Positions 6,258 through 13,925 of a stretch of DNA of 16,068 nt are shown here, one piece after another. Position 1 is the first letter of the stretch, and every line of letters starts with the position of its first letter. Made by a program: the position numbers and the translations under genes. The DNA lies in assembly GCA_002898675.1 (NCBI GenBank), contig BEHW01000046.1, positions 1 to 16,068 of the forward strand, in the 5' to 3' direction. This DNA comes from a bacterium HR20 (GTDB lineage Bacteria; Bacteroidota; Ignavibacteria; Kapaibacteriales; NICIL-2). A model generated the notes under the pieces. That model did not search any database. It had not been told where the DNA came from and worked only from the letters and a program-made list of their open reading frames with translations.

Positions 6258-7145
6258 TTAGTCCACTGGAACAACCAACCGAGGTGATGCTTGGATCGGG
6301 TTTCCGTCGAGCAGGAGCTCGTAATCGTCAAACGAGCGTGCCGGGCCATCGGAGCGGCGACGATGGGTCACACGCTGGAATAGCTGGTGCGCAGGCCTAC
6401 TGCCAAGCGCGGACTTGTGCTCGAAGATGACCAGTGCGCGTGTGCTCATCAATCCCCGTGCTGCTGAGCGATCATGTTCGAACATTTGTTCGAGCGCTTG
6501 CCAGAATAGCTCCAGATCATTGGCTGAAAAGCCCGTCTGCTGTGCCAGAAACGGCGAGACAAAGCCGTAGGCGCGATAGAGGCCATATGGCACGGTGTAT
6601 TTGCGCCCCATCGTGCGGTTATCGCCTTGCTGCTTGGCTGCTTCTTCTTCGGTCGTCACCGCCATGCGTGTAATCGAGTGCTCCAGTGCAACGATCGGCT
6701 CGACCGAACGTGCAAAGGTCATCTGGATCGGTCCTCGCACTTGGCCACAATTGATCCCTGTGGTCATGACAGCCCCGAAGGCACGGATGTCGTAGAACGT
6801 CTGGCACATCCACTGGCGGGCTTCCTCGACAACATCCCCGCCTGTTCGTTTTTTCGCCTCTTTTTTCTCGACCATCTCTCCAGCGCCAATTGCTTGGTAG
6901 GCGCGTTTGTGCTGTTCGTTGAGAATGGCTTTTTCCTTGACGTAGATCTCATACGGCGACCGATTCTCTTTGGTCAGCAGAACGTAATTGCGCACCTTCC
7001 GTTTCAGGCAGACATCGGTGACAAGGCCGATACCGGTTTCGGCATCAATGCGCGGAAGATTGCCTGCGTCCGGATCGCCATTGGGGTTGCCATCCTGGAC
7101 ATCGAAGTAGAGCACAAAGTCGTAGCGACGGGTAATGGGTTCCAT
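6258..7145 (-). CDS. cas7: Cas7 (Csd2), Cascade backbone subunit
   Basis: Cas7 polymerises along the crRNA spacer and forms the backbone of the type I-C effector. The 295-aa product shows the family start RRYDFVLYFDVQDGNPNGDPDAGN, then DVCLKRKVRNYV, DIRAFGAVMTTG and the glycine-rich RGPIQMTFARSVEPI region, in the order seen in Csd2 proteins. The open frame extends upstream to 7247, but ATG at 7145 fits the family N-terminus and lies 31 bp after the cas8c stop. The longer version would overlap cas8c and add residues without homology. No strong Shine-Dalgarno precedes it. It is followed 55-70 bp later by cas4, the largest gap among the effector genes. Confidence 0.97.
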   Translation of the reverse strand: MEPITRRYDFVLYFDVQDGNPNGDPDAGNLPRIDAETGIGLVTDVCLKRKVRNYVLLTKENRSPYEIYVKEKAILNEQHKRAYQAIGAGEMVEKKEAKKRTGGDVVEEARQWMCQTFYDIRAFGAVMTTGINCGQVRGPIQMTFARSVEPIVALEHSITRMAVTTEEEAAKQQGDNRTMGRKYTVPYGLYRAYGFVSPFLAQQTGFSANDLELFWQALEQMFEHDRSAARGLMSTRALVIFEHKSALGSRPAHQLFQRVTHRRRSDGPARSFDDYELLLDGNPIQASPRLVVPVD

Positions 7146-7176
7146 TGGACTCACGACACGATTGGTGAAACAAACA

Positions 7177-7548
7177 TTACGAAGCCGCTGGGGCGGATTC
7201 TTTCGGTTTGAAAAAGTCCTGGCGCTGGTGGTAATAACCGAGCGCAAACTCTGCCTGCTCTTGCATGCTCAGCTGAGCGGGGAATGTGCTCAGCGGCTCG
7301 ATGATTTGCCCAACGAGCTTTTCGAAGTACGTCACAAGCTGCGGGCTGTCGAGCTTGCCGATGTGGTGGTTCTTGAGTTTGAGCAATTGCGGGAAGACCG
7401 CCACCGGCGTTGCAGAAGCCGCGCCGTAGAAACGATCGCGGATGGTAGCGTTGATGCCTGGCTGTGCTGCCTCTTGGATTCGCTCGAGCACAGCAAAGAG
7501 CCGTCCCAGCAAGTAGGCTGGGCGGGTGTTGGTAGGATCGATTGCCAT
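7177..7548 (-). CDS. cas11c: Cas11c, small Cascade subunit from an internal start in cas8c
   Basis: Type I-C systems are known to make their small subunit from an internal start in cas8c. Here an in-frame ATG at 7548 is preceded by GGAGGT at 7553-7558 with a 4-base gap, a much better ribosome site than that of cas8c itself. The predicted 123-aa product begins MAIDPTNTRPAYLLGRLFAV, is helix-rich, and equals the last fifth of Cas8c. It would line the belly of Cascade and stabilise the displaced strand. Support is the motif placement and family precedent; expression is not shown by sequence. Confidence 0.85.
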   Translation of the reverse strand: MAIDPTNTRPAYLLGRLFAVLERIQEAAQPGINATIRDRFYGAASATPVAVFPQLLKLKNHHIGKLDSPQLVTYFEKLVGQIIEPLSTFPAQLSMQEQAEFALGYYHQRQDFFKPKESAPAAS

Positions 7549-8925
7549 CGTAACCTCCGAAGAAAAGTGATGAGACATACGGCGAAGGCGAACAAGACTT
7601 GCTTTCAGAATTGCAGCACGCGGGTAGGTGACCGACTGCTCGGCGCGTATCCGCCGAATGCACTGCTGCAGCAGCGTTGCAGGGTACGGCACACCGTCGA
7701 GGATGGATTCCACTAATTGCCCTTCGAGATTCGGCGCGAGATTTTCGAGCTTGCCCTGAAGGACGACTGCCTGCAGCAATCGGCGCAAAGGGAGGAACTC
7801 TGGGTCGTTAGGACCTCGCACGATGCGAAGATCCTCAAAGTGTTGGCGAATGTGCTCCCCAAATTGGCGAACAGTGCCCACGCGGAAAAATCGCACTGCT
7901 ACTCGTCCTGCATTCGGTGCTAAGCCCAGGACGTAGAATCGGCCGGTGCTTTCGGCAAGTTTCCCTGTCTTGTGCGCTTCGAAGAGTGCACGCACGGCCT
8001 CGATACTCCGATCGGGATTATCGCTCTGTTGCTCGATGTACCAGCCGAACTGGCTCTCGAGATCGAACGTGCGCTCGCTCGATGGCTCTTCCGCCCAGAA
8101 GACAATTGTCGTATCACCGAGGACGACTTTGTTGCGCGAATCCCGATCGAGCAGCATGTTGAGCGCCGTCGTATATGCAAACGCTGCCTCGATGCTGACA
8201 GGGGAATTGAAGCTTTGCGACTTGCCGTAGGATTCGAACGCTCCTGCATTGAAGGAAACAAGCGATGCACCGGTTGAGTTTGCGCCACGTACTCCTTTGA
8301 TTGCAGGGTGGAGTCGCTCGATGTAGTTGCGAGTTCCTGTCACTAAACAGATGCCTTCTGGAGTGCCATCCTCGACCGGCGGACTCCACTTGCCGAAGAT
8401 GTCATCGGTCACGCACGCGTGCTCGGCACCATCAATGCGGAAGGTGATAAACGGGTTTTCCTGACACATCTGCTGCCATAGCTCGGCATCGTTCGATTGC
8501 TCGATTTGTGCAATTGGATTGTTGCGGAGGAACGCAAGTACTGCTTCCACAGAGGGAAGCTGCACGGCGCCGAGTTCTCGCTCGATACGCTCGATGAACG
8601 CTGCGTGCATCTGCTGCACACGCTCTGGTTCGGACTTGCACGGCTTGCCGAGCGCGTATTCGAGGTTGTCCCAGAGGAGGTTCGGCACTATCTGCACTGT
8701 ACGCTTGACTGCTTTCGGCACACGGAACTTCCGCGCGCGTTTGCCCTCGCGTGTAGATTCGATGGCAGCAAACGAACCGTCTTGACTGAGAACGATGAGA
8801 TACGGCAGCTCTTTGAACTCCCAGCCAGGTGGGGCAACGTCGGGAGCGTCGGCATCCGCAGAACGTTCGCTGCGCTGATGGGCTGCCTTTCGGTAGTAGT
8901 AGTTGTAGAGCGCGCTAAGAATCAT
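7177..8925 (-). CDS. cas8c: Cas8c (Csd1), large Cascade subunit
   Basis: Cas8c recognises the PAM and helps open target DNA in the type I-C effector, and its docking recruits Cas3. The 582-aa product has normal length and begins MILSALYNYYYRK, the typical Csd1 start. The region PPGWEFKELPYLIVLSQDGSF follows. Further motifs include ICLVTGTRNYIERLHPAIKG, SLVSFNAGAFESYGKSQSFN and a C-terminal helical region that doubles as Cas11c. An upstream frame to 9162 is open, but ATG at 8925 overlaps the cas5c stop as ATGA and fits the family. Initiation is probably coupled to cas5c because the local ribosome site is weak. The stop is 31 bp before cas7. Confidence 0.97.
   Translation of the reverse strand: MILSALYNYYYRKAAHQRSERSADADAPDVAPPGWEFKELPYLIVLSQDGSFAAIESTREGKRARKFRVPKAVKRTVQIVPNLLWDNLEYALGKPCKSEPERVQQMHAAFIERIERELGAVQLPSVEAVLAFLRNNPIAQIEQSNDAELWQQMCQENPFITFRIDGAEHACVTDDIFGKWSPPVEDGTPEGICLVTGTRNYIERLHPAIKGVRGANSTGASLVSFNAGAFESYGKSQSFNSPVSIEAAFAYTTALNMLLDRDSRNKVVLGDTTIVFWAEEPSSERTFDLESQFGWYIEQQSDNPDRSIEAVRALFEAHKTGKLAESTGRFYVLGLAPNAGRVAVRFFRVGTVRQFGEHIRQHFEDLRIVRGPNDPEFLPLRRLLQAVVLQGKLENLAPNLEGQLVESILDGVPYPATLLQQCIRRIRAEQSVTYPRAAILKASLVRLRRMSHHFSSEVTMAIDPTNTRPAYLLGRLFAVLERIQEAAQPGINATIRDRFYGAASATPVAVFPQLLKLKNHHIGKLDSPQLVTYFEKLVGQIIEPLSTFPAQLSMQEQAEFALGYYHQRQDFFKPKESAPAAS
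7553..7558 (-). promoter_or_regulatory. Internal Shine-Dalgarno for Cas11c
   Basis: GGAGGT on the minus strand, four bases before the internal ATG at 7548. The same hexamer at the same spacing precedes cas5c. Confidence 0.85.
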
Positions 8926-9677
8926 CGCAGAATCTCTGAACTGTTGAACTGCGGAATTGTGATTGTGCCCTGATTCATCTGTGCACGAAAAAAAAGCGGC
9001 TCGGGGCTTTCGGGGTTGGTATAGTCCAAGTCGTAGAGCATAATGCCGAGATCGCGTGACTCTGCGATTGGGGGATGCTGCTGGCGTTCGCGTTCGGGAT
9101 CGTCCACTAAGCGGAAGAAGCAACTGAACTCGCGGCATCCCAAGTACGGCTGCAGAAAGCACTGTCCCTTCCGGGCGCGCCGTTCGAAGATGGCAAGGTA
9201 TTTTCCAGCATTTTCGTTCGTGACCTTGTCAGTCTCTTCGAGCGACGGTGCGGGATGGAGCAGTGCTTCCTCTCGATCCCACAAGAACTCCGGGATAGGG
9301 CGGTAGATCTTCGTTGGGCGCTGGGACGGTGGCAGATATTCCAGTACCGCGAAGAAGCGGTAGCGGACATCTTTGAGTACAACTGCAGCGCGTTGCTGAC
9401 GATCTTCCTCGATGAAGATGCCGTTACGTGAGCGATGACTGGCGCGGGAGGCAACTTCGTTGCGACGAACCGTTGCCCATCGAATAGGATGGAGAACTTC
9501 GATGCTCTGCACATGCCAACGGATCGCAGGCTTCCAGAAGATCGCCTCGAAGATCGCTCGCACTGCTGAGGGGGTTGGAACATCGTAGCTAACGCGCTCA
9601 ACCTTGAGTTCGGGGCGAGTAAAGCACGCATAATCACCCCAGACTTCCAAGCAGAAAGGACGAAACGTACCGTGCAT
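8922..9677 (-). CDS. cas5c: Cas5c (Cas5d), crRNA-processing endoribonuclease and Cascade subunit
   Basis: Type I-C lacks Cas6. Cas5c cuts the pre-crRNA at the base of the repeat hairpin and stays bound to the 5' handle in Cascade. The 251-aa product matches the family: FCLEVWGDYACFTRPELKVERVSYDVPTPSAVR, then IFWKPAIRWHVQSIEVLHPI with the conserved Lys, and RRNEVASRASHRSRNG with nearby His and Arg. The start at ATG 9677 is supported by GGAGGT four bases upstream (9682-9687). The repeat stem and 11-nt handle fit cleavage by this enzyme. No cas6 is visible in the window. It lies 29 bp after cas3 and overlaps cas8c by 4 bp. Confidence 0.97.
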   Translation of the reverse strand: MHGTFRPFCLEVWGDYACFTRPELKVERVSYDVPTPSAVRAIFEAIFWKPAIRWHVQSIEVLHPIRWATVRRNEVASRASHRSRNGIFIEEDRQQRAAVVLKDVRYRFFAVLEYLPPSQRPTKIYRPIPEFLWDREEALLHPAPSLEETDKVTNENAGKYLAIFERRARKGQCFLQPYLGCREFSCFFRLVDDPERERQQHPPIAESRDLGIMLYDLDYTNPESPEPLFFRAQMNQGTITIPQFNSSEILR

Positions 9678-9681
9678 TGGA

Positions 9682-9687
9682 ACCTCC
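9682..9687 (-). promoter_or_regulatory. Shine-Dalgarno for cas5c
   Basis: GGAGGT on the minus strand, four bases before ATG 9677, fixes the cas5c start. Confidence 0.85.
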
Positions 9688-9706
9688 GTGCAGATTGGAA
9701 CCAGAC

Positions 9707-11965
9707 CTAAACTACAAAATCACCGAACCACGATCCTTGCCCATCGAACTGGACGCCAACACCAGGAACATAGAGCTGCTCGATTGCTTGCACCCAGAGA
9801 CTGCCGCAACGTTCGATGTAGCCACTGCGGGCCAGCTGCTCGACTTCGCTCCGATAGAGCGTGACCACGTAGCGTTGGAGCATACGCCAGGTTTTGTACG
9901 TGTCACGGCCGCGACGGATTTCCTCGATGAGCGTGCGACTGTCGAACCCTGTCACAGGATCAGTGTACCAGACAACGACGCTCTCGTGGACGCGCTCATC
10001 AACTATCCGAAACTCATCGGCAAAGGAGCGAAATGCAAAGCTGAATTCCTCTGCGCCGTGTACCAATCGTTCCTGGAAGTTCGCAGCATCGAATGTGTTG
10101 ATCCGGCGATAGTATGCAGTGAAGTAATCCGTGTAGAATTCCGGGTCGAGTCTGAGTTCGCCGCGGGTCCGGAGGAGCTCTGCTGTTGCATCAGCGGCTT
10201 TGCGGAGAACGCCGGCCGGCACTTGGGTTGGTGGATTGAAGACGACGACTTTACCCTTCGTGGGCAGGCGTTGCTCGCGGTTGCAGCGCCCCGCAGCTTG
10301 CGCAATTGAATCCAGACCTGCCATTGCGCGATAGACAACGGGGAAGTCTATATCCACCCCTGCTTCGATAAGCTGCGTGCTCACAAGGCGGACGGGTTCC
10401 CCTCGGCGAAGCCGTTCCTTGACCTGTTGGATAATCCAACTCCGCTCTTGGCCGCACTGGAGCGAGGAAAGGTGAAATGTCCCCTCCGGCATGAGTCGGT
10501 GGAGATCGCGGCAGTCCTTGCGAGAGTTGACAATGCAGAGCACCTGCTTGTAGCCTCCCAACTCGCGGGCAAGCTCTTCCCATGGGAGAGGTGTACCACG
10601 CGCTCGATCTACGACCAGTTCGACGCGATCGAGCTTTTGAGCAAGCTCACTGGGATTTTCGATAATCGCGCGAACGCCCTTGATCCCCTGCAGCTGTACG
10701 GGAGGTGAACCGATCGTTCCTTCCAGCACTGGCAGCGTTGCCGTCATCAGCAGAACCGTACAGCCGAAATAGTCCACTAAGCCTTGCAGCACAGAGAGCA
10801 GTGGACGAAGATGCTCTGCCGGCAGTAGCTGCGCCTCGTCGAGGATAATCACACTCCGGGCGATGTTGTGGAGCTTTCGAAGCTGCGAAGGGCGACACCC
10901 GAAGAGCGATTCAAACAGCTGGACGGTCGTGGTGACAATAATCGGCGCATCCCAATTTTCTGCCGCAAGCCGCGAGCGAAGTGTTTCTTCTTCGGGGTCG
11001 AGATTGCTATGGTGCTCGACGATAGCATCGCTCCCGAACAGCTCCATACCAGGGCTTGGTGTATCGCTACCGTAGCGGAGTACCGCTGCTGTTTGCTCGA
11101 TGATGCTGGTGTACGGAATAGCGAAAATGATGCGCTTTAGCCGATGATGGACAGCATGATCAATGGCAAAGCCAATTGAAGCGAGCGTCTTGCCGCCGCC
11201 GGTTGGCACCACCAGTGAGAAAAACCCCGGAGGCTGCGCTGCGTTCTTGATGCACTGCAGCCGAATCTGCCGTCGAAGCTGGTTGAGAGGCGTTGGTTGA
11301 ACGGACCGTTCGAGCTGCTCGATCAACGCGTTGTAGCGCGATCGTAGCTCATCGAGCGATGGATAGCTCCCTCGCTGGGCAGCGACATCCGGTTGCATAA
11401 AGCGCTCGGTATCGAGAACGTCAGCATCTACCAAGCAGGAAAAGAGCATGCGGACCCACAGATGGAGCTGCGCACGGTCGTTCCCATACGGGGATGGTTT
11501 GGAATGCGGAGGCTGGCATCCAAGAATCGGCCGAGCCTGCGGGAGGTCGCATACCTGGCGGTAGAGTTCGCGTTCGCGTTGCTCGATCATAAGGCGGTGT
11601 TCAAGATCCGGACACCAATCAGCCAGACCGCTATGGTGCCCTGCGATGCAGTACGCAACAATCCTCGCAGGCGGAGCATAGTTGAAGCGTTCGAGTGCAG
11701 CAATGGCACCAACGCCACTATGCCGAGGCCGTTTGCTACTTTCCAAGTGCGCCTGTGGCAACACTTGACGTCGGAGGTAGCTCTGCCATTCGGGGTGGTA
11801 TTTCCCCACATCGTGCAGCATCCCAACATAGCGTGCCCAATCACTTCCTCCGAACGGCTCGGCAAAAGCAGCAGCCATCGTAGCAACAGCCTCGAGATGC
11901 TCAGAGAGCGTATGCCAGGATGGCTCGCCATCGGCGAGGAGTCGAACGTGCGCGACTGCATCCAT
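9707..11965 (-). CDS. cas3: Cas3, HD nuclease-helicase (type I-C)
   Basis: Cas3 is recruited to target-bound Cascade, nicks the displaced strand and degrades it with ATP-driven 3'-5' translocation. The 752-aa product has an N-terminal HD nuclease domain with H23 and HD at 51-52 (MLHDVGKYHPEWQ), then RHSGVGA and GHHSGLADW. An SF2 helicase follows: Walker A VPTGGGKT near 253, DEAQ near 375, TATLP near 407 and QAAGRCNRE near 555. The C-terminal domain is complete. ATG 11965 gives MDAVAHVRLL, the expected start; an upstream TTG at 12037 is open but adds residues without family resemblance. It is first in the operon, with no strong Shine-Dalgarno, and the likely promoter lies just upstream. Confidence 0.97.
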   Translation of the reverse strand: MDAVAHVRLLADGEPSWHTLSEHLEAVATMAAAFAEPFGGSDWARYVGMLHDVGKYHPEWQSYLRRQVLPQAHLESSKRPRHSGVGAIAALERFNYAPPARIVAYCIAGHHSGLADWCPDLEHRLMIEQRERELYRQVCDLPQARPILGCQPPHSKPSPYGNDRAQLHLWVRMLFSCLVDADVLDTERFMQPDVAAQRGSYPSLDELRSRYNALIEQLERSVQPTPLNQLRRQIRLQCIKNAAQPPGFFSLVVPTGGGKTLASIGFAIDHAVHHRLKRIIFAIPYTSIIEQTAAVLRYGSDTPSPGMELFGSDAIVEHHSNLDPEEETLRSRLAAENWDAPIIVTTTVQLFESLFGCRPSQLRKLHNIARSVIILDEAQLLPAEHLRPLLSVLQGLVDYFGCTVLLMTATLPVLEGTIGSPPVQLQGIKGVRAIIENPSELAQKLDRVELVVDRARGTPLPWEELARELGGYKQVLCIVNSRKDCRDLHRLMPEGTFHLSSLQCGQERSWIIQQVKERLRRGEPVRLVSTQLIEAGVDIDFPVVYRAMAGLDSIAQAAGRCNREQRLPTKGKVVVFNPPTQVPAGVLRKAADATAELLRTRGELRLDPEFYTDYFTAYYRRINTFDAANFQERLVHGAEEFSFAFRSFADEFRIVDERVHESVVVWYTDPVTGFDSRTLIEEIRRGRDTYKTWRMLQRYVVTLYRSEVEQLARSGYIERCGSLWVQAIEQLYVPGVGVQFDGQGSWFGDFVV

Positions 11966-12005
11966 TGTTGAGGCAACTGAAAGCGAAGAATTCAACGTAG
12001 CCGCG

Positions 12006-12013
12006 CAAACATA
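12006..12013 (-). promoter_or_regulatory. Possible promoter of the cas operon (-7 element)
   Basis: TATGTTTG on the minus strand matches the Bacteroidota TAnnTTTG consensus exactly. A TTG lies 21 bases upstream, near the expected -33 position. Transcription would begin near 12000 and leave about 35 bases of leader before the cas3 ATG. The position is sensible, but the motif is short and the lineage is inferred. Confidence 0.35.
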
Positions 12014-12107
12014 GGACGTGGCAACTCCCTGTACCAAGGATAAGAAGCTTCAGAGTATGAGGCATGCGGAGAGCGGGAGGCGGCGCATGAGGCGGTCATC
12101 GAGAACG

Positions 12108-12135
12108 GTAGGGGCGCACAGCCGTGCGCCCCTAC
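12108..12135. repeat. REP-like palindrome 1
   Basis: GTAGGGGCGCAC and its exact reverse complement flank the loop AGCC, giving a 12-bp stem. It belongs with the related GC-rich palindromes at 12407 and 12515, close to a RAYT transposase remnant. It stands 15 bp before that remnant. Confidence 0.85.
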
Positions 12136-12149
12136 ACCGTGCCCCACGT

Positions 12150-12395
12150 TCGTTGGGGTCCTTTGTCGCCGGGTTCAAATCCGCCACCACAAGGCAGATC
12201 AACGAAATACGACAAACACCCCGCGCGCCCGTCTGGCAACGCAACTATTACGAACACATCATCCGCAGCGATGACGCTCTGCACCGCATTCGCGAATACA
12301 TCGTCACCAACCCCATGCGCTGGCATCTGGACCGCGAGAACCCCGACCGCACCGGCAGAAACCCCGACGAGGGAATGTGGTTTGGCACCATATGA
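12150..12395 (+). pseudogene. REP-associated tyrosine transposase (RAYT) remnant
   Basis: About 80 codons match the C-terminal half of RAYT/IS200-like Y1 transposases: LGSFVAGFKSATTRQINEIR, VWQRNYYEHIIRSDDALHRI and YIVTNPMRWHLDRENP. The NYYEH tyrosine is the likely catalytic residue of the family. The N-terminal half with the HUH metal-binding motif is missing, and the open frame continues upstream into REP 1 and unrelated sequence, so the gene is broken. RAYT enzymes mobilise REP palindromes, and this remnant lies between copies of such palindromes. It ends at TGA 12393-12395. Confidence 0.85.
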
Positions 12396-12406
12396 CCCAA
12401 CGTGTA

Positions 12407-12428
12407 GGGGCACGGCATGCCGTGCCCC
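12407..12428. repeat. REP-like palindrome 2
   Basis: A perfect 22-bp palindrome (GGGGCACGGCA and its complement) preceded by GTGTA. It starts 12 bp after the RAYT remnant and shares its core with the palindrome at 12515. Confidence 0.85.
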
Positions 12429-12482
12429 AATCCGCACCACAGCACGCCGGTTCGCGTCAGGACGACGCGGTGCGTCGCCCAT

Positions 12483-12510
12483 CGGGTCGGGGCGACCCGG
12501 CGGGTCGCCC
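12483..12510. repeat. Overlapping hairpins of GGGCGACCC type
   Basis: CGGGTCG (12483-12489) pairs with CGACCCG (12493-12499), and GGGCGACCC (12490-12498) pairs with GGGTCGCCC (12502-12510). The two stems share bases and cannot form together. The GGGTCGCC theme also occurs nearby. This is probably another REP-type element. Confidence 0.65.
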
Positions 12511-12514
12511 AAAA

Positions 12515-12546
12515 TGGTAGGGGCACGGCATGCCGTGCCCCTACCA
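12515..12546. repeat. REP-like palindrome 3
   Basis: A perfect 32-bp palindrome with half-site TGGTAGGGGCACGGCA and no spacer loop. It is the longest of the three related palindromes and lies 23 bp from the tRNA 3' end. Confidence 0.88.
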
Positions 12547-12569
12547 CCACGGACGGCGTACGATTTTTG

Positions 12570-12641
12570 TAGTCCCAACGGGATTCGAACCCGTACCGCC
12601 ACCTTGAAAGGGTGGTGACCTAACCATTAGTCGATGGGACC
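12570..12641 (-). tRNA. tRNA-Glu (anticodon TTC)
   Basis: The minus strand folds into a full cloverleaf. The acceptor arms are GGTCCCA and TGGGACT with a terminal G-U pair and discriminator A. The D arm contains AATGGTTAGG, the anticodon stem CCACC/GGTGG holds loop CTTTCAA, and the T arm is CGGGTTCGAATCCCG. The anticodon TTC reads GAA/GAG. CCA is not encoded (ACA follows the stem), so it must be added after transcription. It is divergent from coaE. Confidence 0.97.
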
Positions 12642-12757
12642 GACCGCAGCACGATCGGCGATCCTCTGCTGGCAGCCGCACCAGCCAGCCGGGATAGACC
12701 GCAACATGCTAATTTGGAGTGCAAAAATACGGCGCACCCACTTCTTTCGCAACAGCA

Positions 12758-13390
12758 ATGCTCGTCCTTGGCCTTACCGGTAGCATCGGCAGCGGCAAGA
12801 GCACCGTCGCTGAACTCCTTGCCCGTCGCGGCGTTCCTGTCCTCTCCAGCGATGCAATCGCACAGCAGGTGATCGAGCACGATGCCGAGACACGCGCTGC
12901 ACTGGCAGAGGCCTTCGGCGCGGAAATCGTTCCTCCAGACGGGCCAATCAACCGCGGAGCGATGGCTGCGGCGATTTTTGGGCCGACGCCAGAGCACGAG
13001 CAGCGACGCCTCTTCGTCGAGCGCGTAGTGCACCCGCGCGTGATCGAACGCATCGCAGCCGAACTCGATCGGCTCGCTGCCCGCGGCGAACCAATCGCCA
13101 TCGTCGAATCAGCGCTCATCTACCGAGCAGGAATCGAGGATTTGTTCGATTACGTCATCGCCGTTGTTGCCCCCGAACCGATCCGCCGCGAGCGCCTTCG
13201 TCTCCGCGGAATGGACGATGCAGACATCACCTACCGCCAAGCAATCCAAGACTCCGACGAGGAACTCCGCCACCGCGCCGACTTTGTGCTCGACAACAGC
13301 GGCACCCCCGCCGAACTCGAAACAGCCACTGAGACGCTGCTTGCACTGCTCCGCACCCTGCCACCACGTCCGGTTCATGTATCGGCATGA
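12758..13390 (+). CDS. coaE: Dephospho-CoA kinase
   Basis: CoaE phosphorylates the ribose 3'-OH of dephospho-CoA with ATP, the last step of coenzyme A synthesis, in the cytoplasm. The 210-aa product starts MLVLGLTGSIGSGKSTVAEL with a P-loop at residues 8-16, followed by the LSSDAIAQQV Asp motif, RRLFVERVVHPRV, the IVESALIYRAG segment and the lid region ERLRLRGMDDADI. Length is normal. The frame is open upstream to 12719, but ATG 12758 places the P-loop at the usual distance from the N-terminus. Its stop overlaps the next gene's start as ATGA, so the two are likely cotranscribed. Confidence 0.95.
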   Translation: MLVLGLTGSIGSGKSTVAELLARRGVPVLSSDAIAQQVIEHDAETRAALAEAFGAEIVPPDGPINRGAMAAAIFGPTPEHEQRRLFVERVVHPRVIERIAAELDRLAARGEPIAIVESALIYRAGIEDLFDYVIAVVAPEPIRRERLRLRGMDDADITYRQAIQDSDEELRHRADFVLDNSGTPAELETATETLLALLRTLPPRPVHVSA

Positions 13391-13872
13391 GCAAGTGGCT
13401 TGCAAAACTCCAGGACGCAACCAATGCCTCCAAGCAAGAGATCATCGCGGTGATGACGCTGCTCGGAATGACACTTGCAGCGCTTGCGATCTCCTACTGG
13501 CGCATCTCAATCGCCGAAGACGAAACGCGCGCGTGGCTCCGCTCGCTCGATAGCCTGGCTCGCCAGGAGGACACATTCGCCCAAAGCACTGATGATACAG
13601 CAACGACGCTGAACCCAGCCAGCGATACTGCGCTGCCGTTGCACCAACGCCGCTCCTACCAGCGCAAGGTGCTCCCCGCATCGCCCATCAACATCAACAC
13701 TGCCTCGAAACAGCAACTGATGCAGCTTCCAGGTGTCGGCGATGTGATGGCTGCGCGTATCATGGAGGAGCGCACCCGGCGTCCGTTTGCATCGCCCGAG
13801 GATCTGCTCAGAGTCAAAGGCATCGGCAAGAAAAAGCTCGAACAGCTCCGCCCGTATGTCCGCACGCAATGA
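13387..13872 (+). CDS. ComEA-like helix-hairpin-helix protein with one membrane anchor
   Basis: The 161-aa product has a short basic N-terminus, a hydrophobic segment at about residues 19-37 (IIAVMTLLGMTLAALAI), a low-complexity linker, and a C-terminal double helix-hairpin-helix domain. That domain reads ININTASKQQLMQLPGVGD and SPEDLLRVKGIGKKKLEQL. This layout resembles ComEA, the surface DNA receptor for natural transformation, though many HhH proteins of this type have no proven role in uptake. The start ATG overlaps the coaE stop by 4 bp. No other competence gene is visible here, so I leave the symbol empty. Confidence 0.85.
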   Translation: MSKWLAKLQDATNASKQEIIAVMTLLGMTLAALAISYWRISIAEDETRAWLRSLDSLARQEDTFAQSTDDTATTLNPASDTALPLHQRRSYQRKVLPASPININTASKQQLMQLPGVGDVMAARIMEERTRRPFASPEDLLRVKGIGKKKLEQLRPYVRTQ

Positions 13873-13925
13873 AGCCCTGTGCTCTCCGTTGATAGAAGCA
13901 GCCACATTGGTTCACTCACGCAGCG

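Noticed and set aside
9677..10309. Plus-strand frame of 210 codons opposite cas3
   Set aside because: Antisense shadow of the well-supported cas3 frame, with no recognisable family.
11966..12037. N-terminal extension of cas3 from TTG 12037
   Set aside because: The added residues do not resemble Cas3, the start codon is weak, and the possible promoter lies inside it.
11966..12060. Seed match between the bases following the degenerate repeats and the cas3 upstream region
   Set aside because: No convincing 8-base match was found by eye in either orientation. A proper search is still needed, so no regulatory target is claimed.
12165..12185. T-arm-like GGGTTCAAATCC suggesting a tRNA fragment
   Set aside because: The flanking bases do not form a T stem, and the stretch encodes the conserved GFKSATT part of the RAYT remnant.
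12132..12602. Minus-strand frame of 156 codons through the REP region
   Set aside because: It runs through palindromes, the antisense RAYT remnant and the tRNA, with no coherent protein family.
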